Of a DNA stretch of 8,855 nt, positions 1-7,155 are shown in pieces; the stretch's first letter is position 1; each line of letters opens with the position of its first letter. The stretch comes from Chloroflexota bacterium (GTDB lineage Bacteria; Chloroflexota; Dehalococcoidia; Lucifugimonadales; Lucifugimonadaceae), in contig PCAX01000013.1 in assembly GCA_002730795.1 (NCBI GenBank), forward strand, positions 1,954 through 10,808, read 5' to 3'. A model generated the notes under the pieces. It saw only the letters and a program-made list of their open reading frames with translations, was not told the DNA's origin and did not search any database. Both the position numbers and the translations under genes were made by a program.

Positions 1-146
1 TGTACGTGGGCGTTTTCGAAGCGTGCCCCGGTATTAGCCATTTCATCCAGTATTGGCGTGGCGTAGGATGTGCCTCCGTTACAACCGATAGCTTCGTATC
101 CTAGGTCGTCTGACATGATAAGTATTACGTTTGGCCGTTTGTTCAT
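1..146 (-). CDS. Sulfatase, N-terminal fragment (cut by window edge)
   Basis: The first 48 residues of a sulfatase of the alkaline-phosphatase-like superfamily, which hydrolyses sulfate (or sometimes phosphate) esters. After MNKRP comes the core first strand NVILIMSDDLGY (residues 6-17). Asp13-Asp14 match the metal-binding aspartates of the family. The segment GGTSYATP then LDEMANTGARFENAHV follows, as usual just ahead of the CxPSR-type catalytic site, which lies outside the window. The start is ATG at 146-144. An in-frame TGA at 161-159 rules out a longer N-terminus from any upstream ATG, GTG or TTG, so there is no signal peptide and a cytoplasmic location is predicted. It follows the epimerase gene by 44 bases on the same strand and may be the last visible gene of that operon. 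Family assignment is firm; substrate is unknown, and the catalytic residues cannot be checked here. Confidence 0.85.
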   Translation of the reverse strand, partial: MNKRPNVILIMSDDLGYEAIGCNGGTSYATPILDEMANTGARFENAHV

Positions 147-190
147 TATTGAAATTCTTCAGGGACCATCAAAAATATTAGTTTTTGTAT

Positions 191-1156
191 TCAATCGAGG
201 TAGGAAGTATACGTTTTTTGTAGGTTATCGTCCATTTTAGAGTAGTTTATTTTCCCTAGTAATCGTTCCATTTTGGATATATCAGGAACTCTATATCTGA
301 TTTCATTTTTGCGACCCGGGAGGAATTGAGGTTCAACGAGATGCCCGCTGATTTTAATAAGTTTTTCTGCTAAATCCAAAATTGTGGTTTGTCTTCCGGA
401 ACCAATATTTATTACTTCTCCATCAGTTTCTTCAGATATTAATGCCTTCATGGACAAATTCACATTGTCTTCTATATATATAAAGTCTCTGGTTTGATAG
501 CCGTCACCAAAAATTGTAGGCTGTTTTTCATTTATAAGTTGTTTTATAAAAACACCGACCACAAAACCATATGCAGATGATTCCTGCCTTGGACCGTAAA
601 CGTTAAAAAATCTCAATGAACATGCTGAAAGGTGGTGTTGTTGGTAATAAGTCGAAATAATTCTCTCACCTATAAGTTTTACTAAAGCATATATATGTGA
701 GTGGTTGGAATGTTTATTGATAGATAGATTATCTTCGACCAACGGTATTTCGGCTATATCTCCATAAGCTTCTGAAGAGGAAGCATATATCAATTTTTTT
801 ACATTGTGTTTTTTTGATAAAAGGCAAATATTTTCAATACCATTTATATCTTTCAGTACGGATAAAGGATCCTCTTCCACTCTTTTTACTCCAAGTATTG
901 CAGCATAGTGAAAAACAAAATCTATTTTAGATGTAAAAACCGTCTCCATATCACTCATGTTATTTGCATCTAATTGAAAAAAGTTAAACTGCTCGTTGTT
1001 GTACATATGAACAATATTTGACTCTGATCCAGTAGAAAAATTATCAACAGCTATGATATTTGCACCTAAACCAAGCAATTTATCGCATAAATGTGAACCG
1101 ATAAACCCAGCTGCACCAGTAACCAATATGTTGGATCCGTTTATTTTATAGGTCAA
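191..1156 (-). CDS. NAD-dependent nucleotide-sugar epimerase/dehydratase (extended SDR)
   Basis: A 321-residue extended short-chain dehydrogenase/reductase, the usual length for GalE/WbpP-like sugar epimerases. Visible features are the Rossmann NAD loop TGAAGFIG (residues 13-20), Asp38 at the end of strand 2 (prefers NAD), Asp63 in the LDA stretch, the Ser triplet at 126-128, and the catalytic YxxxK at Tyr156-Lys160. FNVYGPRQ and IFGDGYQTRDFIYIEDN in the C-terminal half are typical of UDP-hexose epimerases and related dehydratases. The start is TTG at 1156-1154, chosen because AGGTGA lies 6 bases upstream and no closer ATG precedes the NAD loop. It probably makes an NDP-sugar for the glycosyltransferase just upstream (6-base gap). 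Whether it acts as a 4-epimerase on UDP-Glc(NAc) or UDP-GlcA, or as another member of the family, cannot be told by eye. Confidence 0.88.
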   Translation of the reverse strand: MTYKINGSNILVTGAAGFIGSHLCDKLLGLGANIIAVDNFSTGSESNIVHMYNNEQFNFFQLDANNMSDMETVFTSKIDFVFHYAAILGVKRVEEDPLSVLKDINGIENICLLSKKHNVKKLIYASSSEAYGDIAEIPLVEDNLSINKHSNHSHIYALVKLIGERIISTYYQQHHLSACSLRFFNVYGPRQESSAYGFVVGVFIKQLINEKQPTIFGDGYQTRDFIYIEDNVNLSMKALISEETDGEVINIGSGRQTTILDLAEKLIKISGHLVEPQFLPGRKNEIRYRVPDISKMERLLGKINYSKMDDNLQKTYTSYLD

Positions 1157-1162
1157 TATATC

Positions 1163-1168
1163 TCACCT
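1163..1168 (-). promoter_or_regulatory. Ribosome binding site AGGTGA of the epimerase gene
   Basis: On the minus strand the bases AGGTGA end 6 bases before the TTG at 1156. They include the TGA stop codon of the glycosyltransferase gene. This is the clearest Shine-Dalgarno match in the window and settles the unusual TTG start of the epimerase. It also suggests translational coupling of the two genes. Confidence 0.75.
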
Positions 1169-1972
1169 AATGAACCGAAAAATTTTGATGTAAAAAGATA
1201 CGAAATAGTATTTAATACCAGATAAAAGATTACCATCATTGTAGGCGTTTAACATACGCTTACGAACATTAAAAATATACTGTTCGTGATTCATCAAATG
1301 GCGATATTTTCTAGTGAACTGGTATATACCTTCGTTTAGTTTGACGTTGTCGGTTAATCTATTATTGTCGTGCATTCTTACGTAAACTTTATTTTCTGGT
1401 AATACGGTTACTTGAACATCTTTTAATAGTATTTCTAAAATAAGGGCCTTATCCTCGGATGGTGGTAATTTTGGGTCATACCCCCCGGATTCAAAAAACA
1501 ATTTGCGGTCGACTACGACATTTGGCCCACCACATCCGGGGTTTCTTACCAATATGTTGTTGATGGTTATTTGGCCTAGAGGATTTTTTAAAAGTGAGGT
1601 TTTACCGTTTTCTAGTTTATCCATCCGACTAATTACACACTTTGCGTTAGATGTGGCAACAGTTTTAGAAACTTTTTCTAGGTAATCTTCCGGCCACAAA
1701 TCGTCATCATCTAAAAATGCCAGGTAATCACTAGATGATAATATGGCACCAAAATTTCTTGCTTGGGCTACACCTGCGTATGGAATTATGTTATGTACTT
1801 CTATCATTTTTGCCAAAGGTGGCGGTAATACCAATTCTTTTCCACCATTGTTTACAACAATTACTTCGTTAGGCTTATGAGTTTGATTCATCACCGAATA
1901 TAAAGATTCGATAAGTAGGTCGTTTCTGTCACATGTTGGTATGACGCAAGAGATGGTATATTTATCTGTCAT
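1163..1972 (-). CDS. Family 2 glycosyltransferase (GT-A fold)
   Basis: A 269-residue inverting glycosyltransferase that moves a sugar from a nucleotide donor to a growing surface glycan on the cytoplasmic face. The N-terminus YTISCVIPTCDRNDLLIESLYSVMNQT is the GT2 signature. AQARNFGA (69-76) precedes the metal/nucleotide site FLDDDD at Asp88-Asp91. GGPNVVVDRKLFF and the acidic pair Glu173-Asp174 in PSEDKA match the acceptor and catalytic-base region. The last 20 residues (SGIKYYFVSFYIKIFRFIR) are aromatic and basic and may hold the enzyme at the membrane; no true transmembrane segment is evident. The ATG at 1972 is the natural start. It is the first gene of the leftward block, downstream of the 352-base divergent spacer. 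The sugar donor and linkage cannot be deduced. Confidence 0.88.
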   Translation of the reverse strand: MTDKYTISCVIPTCDRNDLLIESLYSVMNQTHKPNEVIVVNNGGKELVLPPPLAKMIEVHNIIPYAGVAQARNFGAILSSSDYLAFLDDDDLWPEDYLEKVSKTVATSNAKCVISRMDKLENGKTSLLKNPLGQITINNILVRNPGCGGPNVVVDRKLFFESGGYDPKLPPSEDKALILEILLKDVQVTVLPENKVYVRMHDNNRLTDNVKLNEGIYQFTRKYRHLMNHEQYIFNVRKRMLNAYNDGNLLSGIKYYFVSFYIKIFRFIR

Positions 1973-1991
1973 GGTTCCAAATATATTCTTT

Positions 1992-2027
1992 ATATGGTTT
2001 AGTGGACGAACCCGGTTAAAACCATAT
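1992..2027. repeat. 9-bp perfect inverted repeat (ATATGGTTT / AAACCATAT)
   Basis: ATATGGTTT at 1992-2000 is exactly complementary to AAACCATAT at 2019-2027, with an 18-base spacer. It lies 19 bases upstream of the glycosyltransferase ATG. It could be an operator for a dimeric regulator or a hairpin in the 5' leader of the leftward transcript. A perfect 9-bp pair in such AT-rich DNA can arise by chance, so function is uncertain. Confidence 0.5.
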
Positions 2028-2106
2028 TTGTTTAAATTCGTTTATGCGTTAGATTTTTCAAACCTAATAACATTCTTAATGATCAGTGTTTAAAATTTCA
2101 TTTCAG

Positions 2107-2134
2107 AAACACTAATACAATTAGGAAAGTGTTT
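2107..2134. repeat. Nested inverted repeat (AAACACT / AGTGTTT with inner CTAAT / ATTAG)
   Basis: AAACACT (2107-2113) pairs with AGTGTTT (2128-2134). Inside, CTAAT (2112-2116) pairs with ATTAG (2120-2124) around a 3-base loop; the two pairings share bases, so they are alternatives. The right arm runs into the self-complementary TTTTTATAAAAA at 2132-2143. As no plus-strand gene lies to the left, a terminator role is unlikely; a promoter or operator role is more plausible. Confidence 0.45.
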
Positions 2135-2277
2135 TTATAAAAAGTTTATTCAATATCAAGATAAAGTACTAAATGCAACAACGTAAAAACCCATCATATT
2201 ATGTAAATTCAAATTGATTGTGTAGATTTGTGAAAATTCAAGAATAATTTTCCTACCAAAAAACCATAAGTGATTAA

Positions 2278-2287
2278 TTGATATCAA
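2278..2287. repeat. 10-bp palindrome TTGATATCAA upstream of pseB
   Basis: A perfect 10-bp palindrome ends 37 bases before the pseB ATG. Its half ATATCAAG (2281-2288) recurs as a direct copy at 2153-2160 in the same intergenic region. It could be a regulator site, but short AT-rich palindromes are common by chance. Confidence 0.35.
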
Positions 2288-2324
2288 GTAAGCCACTATA
2301 TGTTTAATCGGAAAGTATAACCAA

Positions 2325-3320
2325 ATGGAAAAAAAGACTATAAATTGGAAAGAATCTTCAGTATTAGTTACTGGTGGCACGGGTTCGTTTGGGAAAAAGT
2401 TTGTCGAAACAGTTCTTAGAGAAAAAAAGCCGAAACGATTATCTGTTTTGAGTCGTGATGAACTTAAACAAAGTGAAATGAAAATATTATTTCCTGAAAA
2501 CAAAAAACCACCCATGCGTTATTTCCTAGGTGATGTTAGAGATTACAGCCGACTTGTCCGAGCTTTTAATGGAGTGGACATAGTTGTTCATGCAGCGGCC
2601 CTTAAGCAAGTACCAGCGACGGAAGCGGACCCATTCGAAGCTGTCCAAACAAACATAATGGGGACAAAAAATGTTATAGAAGCCGCTATTGACGCAAACG
2701 TGAAGAAAGTTATTTGTCTCTCCACTGACAAAGCTGTGAACCCAATTAATTTGTACGGTGCAACCAAATTGGTGGCAGAAAAACTTGCGATACAGGGGAA
2801 TGCATATTCCGGTGGGATGGAATCTGCTTTTTCCTGTTGCAGGTATGGCAATGTTATTGGTAGTAGAGGTAGCGTCATTCCCATTTTTTTGGAGCAAAAA
2901 AAATCTGGAAAAATTACCATTACTGACGATAGAATGACAAGATTTTGGATAACTCTTGAGCAAGGAGTCAGGTTTGTCATTGACTGTCTAGAAACAATGC
3001 GTGGAGGTGAAGTTTTTGTTCCAAAAATGCCATCTACAAGAATCGCCGATGTCGCTAAATCTATAGCACCGGATGCTCAAATTTCCCATATCGGAATAAG
3101 ACCAGGAGAGAAATTACACGAATTTCTTGTGAGTAAAGACGAAGCACGCCAGGTCATCGAATATGATGAATACTTCATCATTGAACCTTCGTATCATACT
3201 TGGGGATACGAAAAACCTGATGGTGGCAAAGTCGTAGGAGACAGATTCGAATATTCGTCGGAAAACAACCCGTGGAAACTTACGAAAAGTCAAATAATAG
3301 ATTTATTAAATTCTATTTAA
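2325..3320 (+). CDS. pseB: UDP-N-acetylglucosamine 4,6-dehydratase (inverting), PseB
   Basis: PseB (FlaA1 family) removes water from UDP-GlcNAc and inverts C5, giving UDP-2-acetamido-2,6-dideoxy-L-arabino-4-hexulose, the first step to pseudaminic acid. The 331-residue protein has the usual length. Visible are the NAD loop TGGTGSFG (16-23), SRDELKQSEM (43-52), AAALKQVPATEADPFEAVQTN (90-110), and the catalytic block STDKAVNPINLYGATK, with Asp135-Lys136 and Tyr144 matching the modified SDR triad. RYGNVIGSRGSVIPIF and the C-terminal FEYSSENNPWKL stretch are family hallmarks. The L-arabino (PseB) product rather than the D-xylo product of LegB-type enzymes is inferred from this pattern and from the adjacent pseC. 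It is first in a two-gene plus-strand operon; a possible weak GGAAAG site precedes the ATG. Confidence 0.95.
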   Translation: MEKKTINWKESSVLVTGGTGSFGKKFVETVLREKKPKRLSVLSRDELKQSEMKILFPENKKPPMRYFLGDVRDYSRLVRAFNGVDIVVHAAALKQVPATEADPFEAVQTNIMGTKNVIEAAIDANVKKVICLSTDKAVNPINLYGATKLVAEKLAIQGNAYSGGMESAFSCCRYGNVIGSRGSVIPIFLEQKKSGKITITDDRMTRFWITLEQGVRFVIDCLETMRGGEVFVPKMPSTRIADVAKSIAPDAQISHIGIRPGEKLHEFLVSKDEARQVIEYDEYFIIEPSYHTWGYEKPDGGKVVGDRFEYSSENNPWKLTKSQIIDLLNSI

Positions 3321-3323
3321 ATC

Positions 3324-4517
3324 ATGTCAAAACTTGCTATTTATGGTGGAGACCCAATAAGGAAAACCATGCTTCAGTATGGTAGGCAGTCGGTTTCCGT
3401 TAAAGATATCGAGGCCGTCAAAGAAGTTTTGCTTTCTGATTTTTTGACTACTGGCCCTGCAGTGGAAAAATTTGAACACGCCTTGGCTAAATTTTGTGGG
3501 ACAAAATATGCAGCTTGTGTTAGTAGTGGAACTGCGGCCCTGCATTCCATGTATGAATCATTGGAGCTAGACATTGGTGATGAGGTAATTGTACCTTCTA
3601 TAACTTTTGCCGCTACCGCCAACGCGGCATTGTACTGTGGAGCCAAACCTGTTTTTGTTGACGTGGACCGCGATACTCTTTTGATAGATATCAGGGCAGT
3701 TGAAGAAAATATTTCTCTTAAAACAAAAATTGTAACTGGTGTGGATTACGCTGGGCAACCTGCTAATTACAGGTCCTTATATGAGCTTGAAAACAATAAC
3801 GAACCAAAGTTCAATATTTTTGCCGACGCAGCGCATTCGTTAGGGGCTAAACAAAACAACAAAAGTAGTGGATCCCTCGCAGATGCGAGTAGTTTTAGTT
3901 TTCATCCCGTTAAGGGGATTACATCAGGCGAGGGAGGTGCGATAACTACAGATAACCCCAAAATTTATAAAAAGATTAAAACATTTCGTAACCATGGAAT
4001 AAATGCCGATTATCGGCAACGTGAAGACCAGGCCACGTGGGAATACAATATAGGTGAAATAGGGTTCAATTATCGTTTGTCCGACATACATGCTGCATTA
4101 GGATTGTCGCAACTTTCAGATATTAATTTGAACTTAAAAAAAAGAAGAAAAATAGCTCAAGCTTATGATCGAGCAATCGACAATCTTACAGGGGTTAAAA
4201 AGGTAAAGACGTTAGAGGAAAATGATCATTCTTATCACCTTTATGTAATCAAATTGGATTTGGATAAGTTTAAGGTTGGTCGATACGAGTTTTTTCAATC
4301 AATGAGGGCGGAAAACATTGGAGTTAATGTACATTACGTTCCTTTATATCGGCATTCTCTATATTCTGAATTCGGTTTTACAACAAAAGATTTCCCAAAC
4401 TCAACTTATGTTTATGAAAGGATTCTTACCTTGCCGATTTGGCCTGGTATGACTGATGATGACGTTAATTCCGTGATCATCGCTCTTAATAAAGTTGTTG
4501 AATTTTACGTCAGGTAG
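3324..4517 (+). CDS. pseC: UDP-4-amino-4,6-dideoxy-N-acetyl-L-altrosamine transaminase, PseC
   Basis: PseC is a PLP-dependent (fold type I, DegT/DnrJ/EryC1/StrS) aminotransferase that adds an amino group at C4 of the PseB product. Its 397 residues show GRQSVSVKDIEAVKEVLLSDFLTTGP at the N-terminus, the phosphate-binding SSGTAAL (67-73), VDYAGQP (140-146), Asp168 in FADAAHSLGA that holds the pyridine nitrogen, and the Schiff-base Lys197 in SFHPVKGITSGEGG. Later FRNHGI and NYRLSDIHAALGLSQL are typical. The stop of pseB and the ATG of pseC are separated by three bases, with no ribosome site visible, so reinitiation by the same ribosome is likely. The gene runs towards the leftward operon and ends 28 bases from it. 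One small departure is Gly198, where I recall His in many PseC proteins. Confidence 0.94.
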   Translation: MSKLAIYGGDPIRKTMLQYGRQSVSVKDIEAVKEVLLSDFLTTGPAVEKFEHALAKFCGTKYAACVSSGTAALHSMYESLELDIGDEVIVPSITFAATANAALYCGAKPVFVDVDRDTLLIDIRAVEENISLKTKIVTGVDYAGQPANYRSLYELENNNEPKFNIFADAAHSLGAKQNNKSSGSLADASSFSFHPVKGITSGEGGAITTDNPKIYKKIKTFRNHGINADYRQREDQATWEYNIGEIGFNYRLSDIHAALGLSQLSDINLNLKKRRKIAQAYDRAIDNLTGVKKVKTLEENDHSYHLYVIKLDLDKFKVGRYEFFQSMRAENIGVNVHYVPLYRHSLYSEFGFTTKDFPNSTYVYERILTLPIWPGMTDDDVNSVIIALNKVVEFYVR

Positions 4518-4534
4518 CATTAAATTTATGTGAA

Positions 4535-4554
4535 GTTAACGAAGTTTAGTTAAC
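4535..4554. repeat. Paired GTTAAC palindromes at the convergent gene junction
   Basis: Two copies of the self-complementary GTTAAC (4535-4540 and 4549-4554), 8 bases apart, can form a 6-bp stem. They span the 28-base gap between the pseC stop and the aminotransferase stop. A bidirectional terminator would be expected here, but the stem is short and AT-rich and has no flanking T-run, so I do not call a terminator. Confidence 0.35.
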
Positions 4555-5886
4555 AAGTCGACGAAAAGGATCATTAGAAACTGGAGTTTCAACAAAATTT
4601 TCAAAGTTAGAATTAATAGCTTTTTCCAATACTTTAAGTGTTTCGAATAGCGCTGAAGCGGTTTCTTTAATATCTTTATCAGAATGTGCCATGGTTGGAT
4701 GAAAATTCAGATTTGTGTGTATTCCTCTTTTGGCCATCTCCTGAATACATAAAGTACGTGCCATTTTTAGATCATGGCCGCCCATATTACCAAATGAAAT
4801 ATAAGGTGACGATTCGGTCCCAGCACAATTAACTTCCAGATCGAAATCATCACATACTTCGTTGAGTTTTTCTTTAAATGTGGTTCCGTAATCTCGAAAC
4901 CATTTTTCAGAACGGTTTTTGTTTAAAAATTTTATCGTAGCCACGGATGCTGCTAACCCAATATTGTCACTCCAATAGGAGCTAGAAATAAACATTCTTT
5001 CGGCAGGTGCCATTATTTCTGTTGAACCCACCACAGCTCCCATAGGATAACCATTTGACATAGCCTTTGAGAAGACGGACATATCTGGCGTGATATTTAA
5101 CGCTTTTTGGACTCCACCGATCGAAATCCTCCATCCAGAAGTTACCTCATCAAAAATTAGAATTGCATTATTTTCTTTTGTAATTTCTTTAATCTTACGG
5201 AGATAATTTTTGTCGGGATAATTGGATCTCATAGGTTCCAACATCACTGCCGCAACTTCATTTTTATTATTGTTCAGAATAAATTCTAACTGTTCCAGAT
5301 CACCGTATGAAAATGGTATTGCTGTACCAGACAAAACCCTGGGGATTCCTATAGGTTCTATTCCAGCGAACGGATACTCTCCATCATTTGGGTTCGTTAA
5401 ATAATTGGCGGACTGATACCAGTCGTGCCATCCATGGTAGCCACTAAAAACCACCTTGTCTTTTCCTGTTACTCCACGAGCTATCCGTACTGCCAAAGCA
5501 CAAGCTTCCCCCCCGCCTTTTGTGTATCTCACCATTTCCGCGCTAGGTATATGTTCAACCAGTAATTCGGCTAACTCAATCTCGAGAGGACTATTCACGG
5601 TAAAGATGCTACCTTGGTCTATTTGCAATTTTACAGCCTCATTCACTTCGGAATTCGAATGTCCTAGTATTATTGCCGAAACAGCATTTACCCAGTCAAG
5701 GTAATTGTTGCCATCAACATCAACAAATCTCGATCCTTCACTTTTGGATGCATAAATTGGGTTTACCCCATGGGCAAATTGACTTGATCTCCTACTTATT
5801 AATTGGGTATGACCCGGAATCAATTCTCCAGCCTTTTTGTACAACCGTAGAGAATTTGATATTTTAGATTTTTTGTTTGATTTCAT
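4546..5886 (-). CDS. Class III PLP aminotransferase, glutamate-1-semialdehyde aminomutase-like
   Basis: A fold type I, class III aminotransferase of the glutamate-1-semialdehyde aminomutase group (446 residues from ATG at 5886). Seen are GELIPGHTQ near the N-terminus, the phosphate loop KGGGEACALAVRIARG (123-138), YHGWHDW (150-156) stacking on the cofactor, Asp246 in FDEVTSGWR, and Lys274 in VFSKAMSNGYPMGAVVG as the Schiff-base lysine. The loop reads KGGGEA rather than the NSGTEA of HemL, which fits a sugar-cluster branch rather than tetrapyrrole synthesis. Homologues are often found in nonulosonate loci, where they are thought to aminate a sugar or side-chain carbonyl; the exact substrate is unknown. 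An in-frame TTG at 5910 would add eight residues (ENCCKNY stretch) and overlap the previous gene; the ATG, 7 bases after that gene's stop, fits the family start better. Last gene of the leftward operon. Confidence 0.88.
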   Translation of the reverse strand: MKSNKKSKISNSLRLYKKAGELIPGHTQLISRRSSQFAHGVNPIYASKSEGSRFVDVDGNNYLDWVNAVSAIILGHSNSEVNEAVKLQIDQGSIFTVNSPLEIELAELLVEHIPSAEMVRYTKGGGEACALAVRIARGVTGKDKVVFSGYHGWHDWYQSANYLTNPNDGEYPFAGIEPIGIPRVLSGTAIPFSYGDLEQLEFILNNNKNEVAAVMLEPMRSNYPDKNYLRKIKEITKENNAILIFDEVTSGWRISIGGVQKALNITPDMSVFSKAMSNGYPMGAVVGSTEIMAPAERMFISSSYWSDNIGLAASVATIKFLNKNRSEKWFRDYGTTFKEKLNEVCDDFDLEVNCAGTESSPYISFGNMGGHDLKMARTLCIQEMAKRGIHTNLNFHPTMAHSDKDIKETASALFETLKVLEKAINSNFENFVETPVSNDPFRRLVN

Positions 5887-5893
5887 ATAATTC

Positions 5894-6391
5894 TTACAAC
5901 AATTTTCCAAATAACAAAACGTTTATACGATCACCTTCAAAACCTACTTGAGATCTTAAAATTCCCTCTTGATTAAACCCATTGTTCTGTAATACCTTCA
6001 TGGAAGCCTTGTTGTTTTCATAAACCCCTGCTGTAATTTTTTTTAATTTGTATATTTCTTTACAATAACCCGAGGCAATGCGTATAGCTTCTGTCATTAC
6101 ACCTTTACCCCAGTAGGTTTTTTCACCAATTATGTAACCTATATCCGCGACTTGGTGTTGTGTGTTGATTGGTCCGATTTTTATATTGCCAATGTGAATA
6201 CCTTCATGAAATATACCGTATAAAAATTCTGATTCTGAGGAAAGAATATATTTTACATATGATTTTATTTCAGATTCTTTATGATGTGTAAAACGTTGTT
6301 CAGTATACCTAACAACAGCGTAATCATTTAACCAATCAACATACTTTTCGCCAACATGTGATTCGTTTATTAAATTCAATTCAATTTTCAT
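5894..6391 (-). CDS. GNAT acetyltransferase, RimJ/RimL type (PseH candidate)
   Basis: A 165-residue GNAT-fold N-acetyltransferase using acetyl-CoA. Motif A is YWGKGVMTEAIRIA (93-106), with WGKG as the pyrophosphate-binding turn. ENNKASMKVLQNNGF (125-139) is the RimJ/RimL motif B, and EGILRSQVGFEGDRINVLLFGK closes the domain. This C-terminal end resembles PseH, which acetylates the 4-amino group of the PseC product. The neighbouring GNAT at 7152-7649 is the rival for that role, so I give no symbol. The ATG at 6391 starts directly at the domain. The 35 bases before it are AT-rich with no ribosome site, making this the widest gap in the operon and a possible spot for an internal promoter. The stop lies 7 bases before the aminotransferase ATG. 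Confidence 0.85.
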   Translation of the reverse strand: MKIELNLINESHVGEKYVDWLNDYAVVRYTEQRFTHHKESEIKSYVKYILSSESEFLYGIFHEGIHIGNIKIGPINTQHQVADIGYIIGEKTYWGKGVMTEAIRIASGYCKEIYKLKKITAGVYENNKASMKVLQNNGFNQEGILRSQVGFEGDRINVLLFGKLL

Positions 6392-6426
6392 TTTAGTTTT
6401 ATGATTATGGTATATTTTTTATTAGC

Positions 6427-7155
6427 CTACGTATTTTCGTTACGTTTACTCGATAATTTTATATATTTCAGGTCAGGATTTTGAGTTACAAATTTTATTA
6501 GTTCTTTGTGATTGGCAGTATAAAAGGAATCTCCCAGTACTTCGTAAATTTTTTTAATAAAATTAAAATCCTCTTTGGTATCAACTACAAGCCTAAATGA
6601 AGATAAGTCTTTTTCCGACTCCAAATTAAGAATTTTAAAAAGGTTAGGGTTTTGATAAATGTAAGGAGTTACATGTTCTTTTTGATAACTATTAGTAGAT
6701 GAACGAAAAGCTGATTCAAGAGTTTCAAAAGAAAACACTTCCGTATCCATACCGTCAGGATAGGTTGGTGGGAGAACGTTAGAAGCATAGTCACACTCTT
6801 TCCTCAAAAATAAATCCAATACTTTGTAACTTACGTCAGGGTCTAACACAGGACAATCGGCGGTTATTCGCATTATCGCCTCTGCCGATGTGGCCAAAGC
6901 CGCCCTATAAAAACGGTCTAACACATTTTTACTATTACCTCTGTAACATTTCACATTTCTGTTTGTGCAGTAATCAAATATGCTCTGATCTTCTGGAAGG
7001 GTCGTTGTTGCTACCATGATTTCGCTTACTCGTTTTATTTTTACAACTCTGTTTATTACGTGCCCAAGTATTGTGTCATCTCCAACTACTTTCATTACTT
7101 TATTGGGCAACCGTTCGGAACCCATTCTTGCTTGTATTATTACTATAGTTTTCAA
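6427..7155 (-). CDS. pseF: Cytidylyltransferase of the SpsF/PseF type (CMP-nonulosonate synthesis)
   Basis: A CTP:sugar cytidylyltransferase of the acylneuraminate cytidylyltransferase superfamily, SpsF branch. In this setting it most likely couples CMP to the nonulosonic acid, giving the donor for glycosyltransferases. Residues quoted count from the TTG at 7155. The start KTIVIIQARMGSERLPNKVM is the nucleotide-binding signature. IMRITADCPVLDP (95-107) carries the metal-binding aspartates, followed by YPDGMDTEVF (132-141) and KEHVTPYIY. RLVVDTKEDF (188-197) is the family C-terminal motif. Two TTG starts are possible, at 7161 and 7155. I prefer 7155 because it places the initiator right before the conserved Lys and overlaps the previous stop as TTGA; the other adds two residues (242 against 244). 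Branch and context support PseF, but the CMP-sugar is inferred. Confidence 0.85.
   Translation of the reverse strand: MKTIVIIQARMGSERLPNKVMKVVGDDTILGHVINRVVKIKRVSEIMVATTTLPEDQSIFDYCTNRNVKCYRGNSKNVLDRFYRAALATSAEAIMRITADCPVLDPDVSYKVLDLFLRKECDYASNVLPPTYPDGMDTEVFSFETLESAFRSSTNSYQKEHVTPYIYQNPNLFKILNLESEKDLSSFRLVVDTKEDFNFIKKIYEVLGDSFYTANHKELIKFVTQNPDLKYIKLSSKRNENT

Larger units (their letters stand above)
1973..2324. promoter_or_regulatory. Divergent intergenic region, probable promoters for GT2 (left) and pseB (right)
   Basis: This 352-base gap separates the leftward glycosyltransferase operon from the rightward pseBC operon, so both promoters should lie here. It is strongly AT-rich: I count 57 G/C in the 240 bases 2041-2280, about 24%, against about 55% in one pseB stretch (2581-2640). 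I see no convincing coding sequence. Candidate AT elements are CATATAAAG and TATATT on the minus strand just before the glycosyltransferase ATG, TTTTTATAAAAA at 2132-2143, and ACTATATG at 2295-2302 before pseB. None has a clear partner box, so exact promoters are not called. GGAAAG at 2310-2315 could be a weak ribosome site for pseB, 9 bases before its ATG. Inverted repeats in the region are listed separately. Confidence 0.6.

Noticed and set aside
1978..1995. Bacteroidota-type promoter box (TAnnTTTG) on the minus strand before the glycosyltransferase
   Set aside because: TATATTTG is present but ends only a few bases from the ATG, and no matching upstream TTG box is seen at the right distance.
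2156..2515. Open frame of 119 codons on the minus strand overlapping the intergenic region and the start of pseB
   Set aside because: It lies largely antisense to pseB, shows no family motif, and its intergenic part is simple AT-rich sequence.
2526..2980. Two minus-strand open frames of 130-145 codons within pseB
   Set aside because: They are antisense to a well-supported gene and have shadow-type composition with no recognisable domain.
4518..4545. Bidirectional intrinsic terminator between pseC and the aminotransferase gene
   Set aside because: Only a 6-bp AT-rich stem from two GTTAAC copies is present and there is no adjoining T-run.
5222..5867. Three plus-strand open frames opposite the class III aminotransferase
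   Set aside because: All are antisense to a gene with clear PLP motifs; none has a ribosome site or a recognisable fold.
6392..6426. Archaeal TATA box for a leaderless transcript before the second GNAT
   Set aside because: AAAAATATA lies about 22 bases from the ATG, slightly too close, and such strings are common in this AT-rich DNA.
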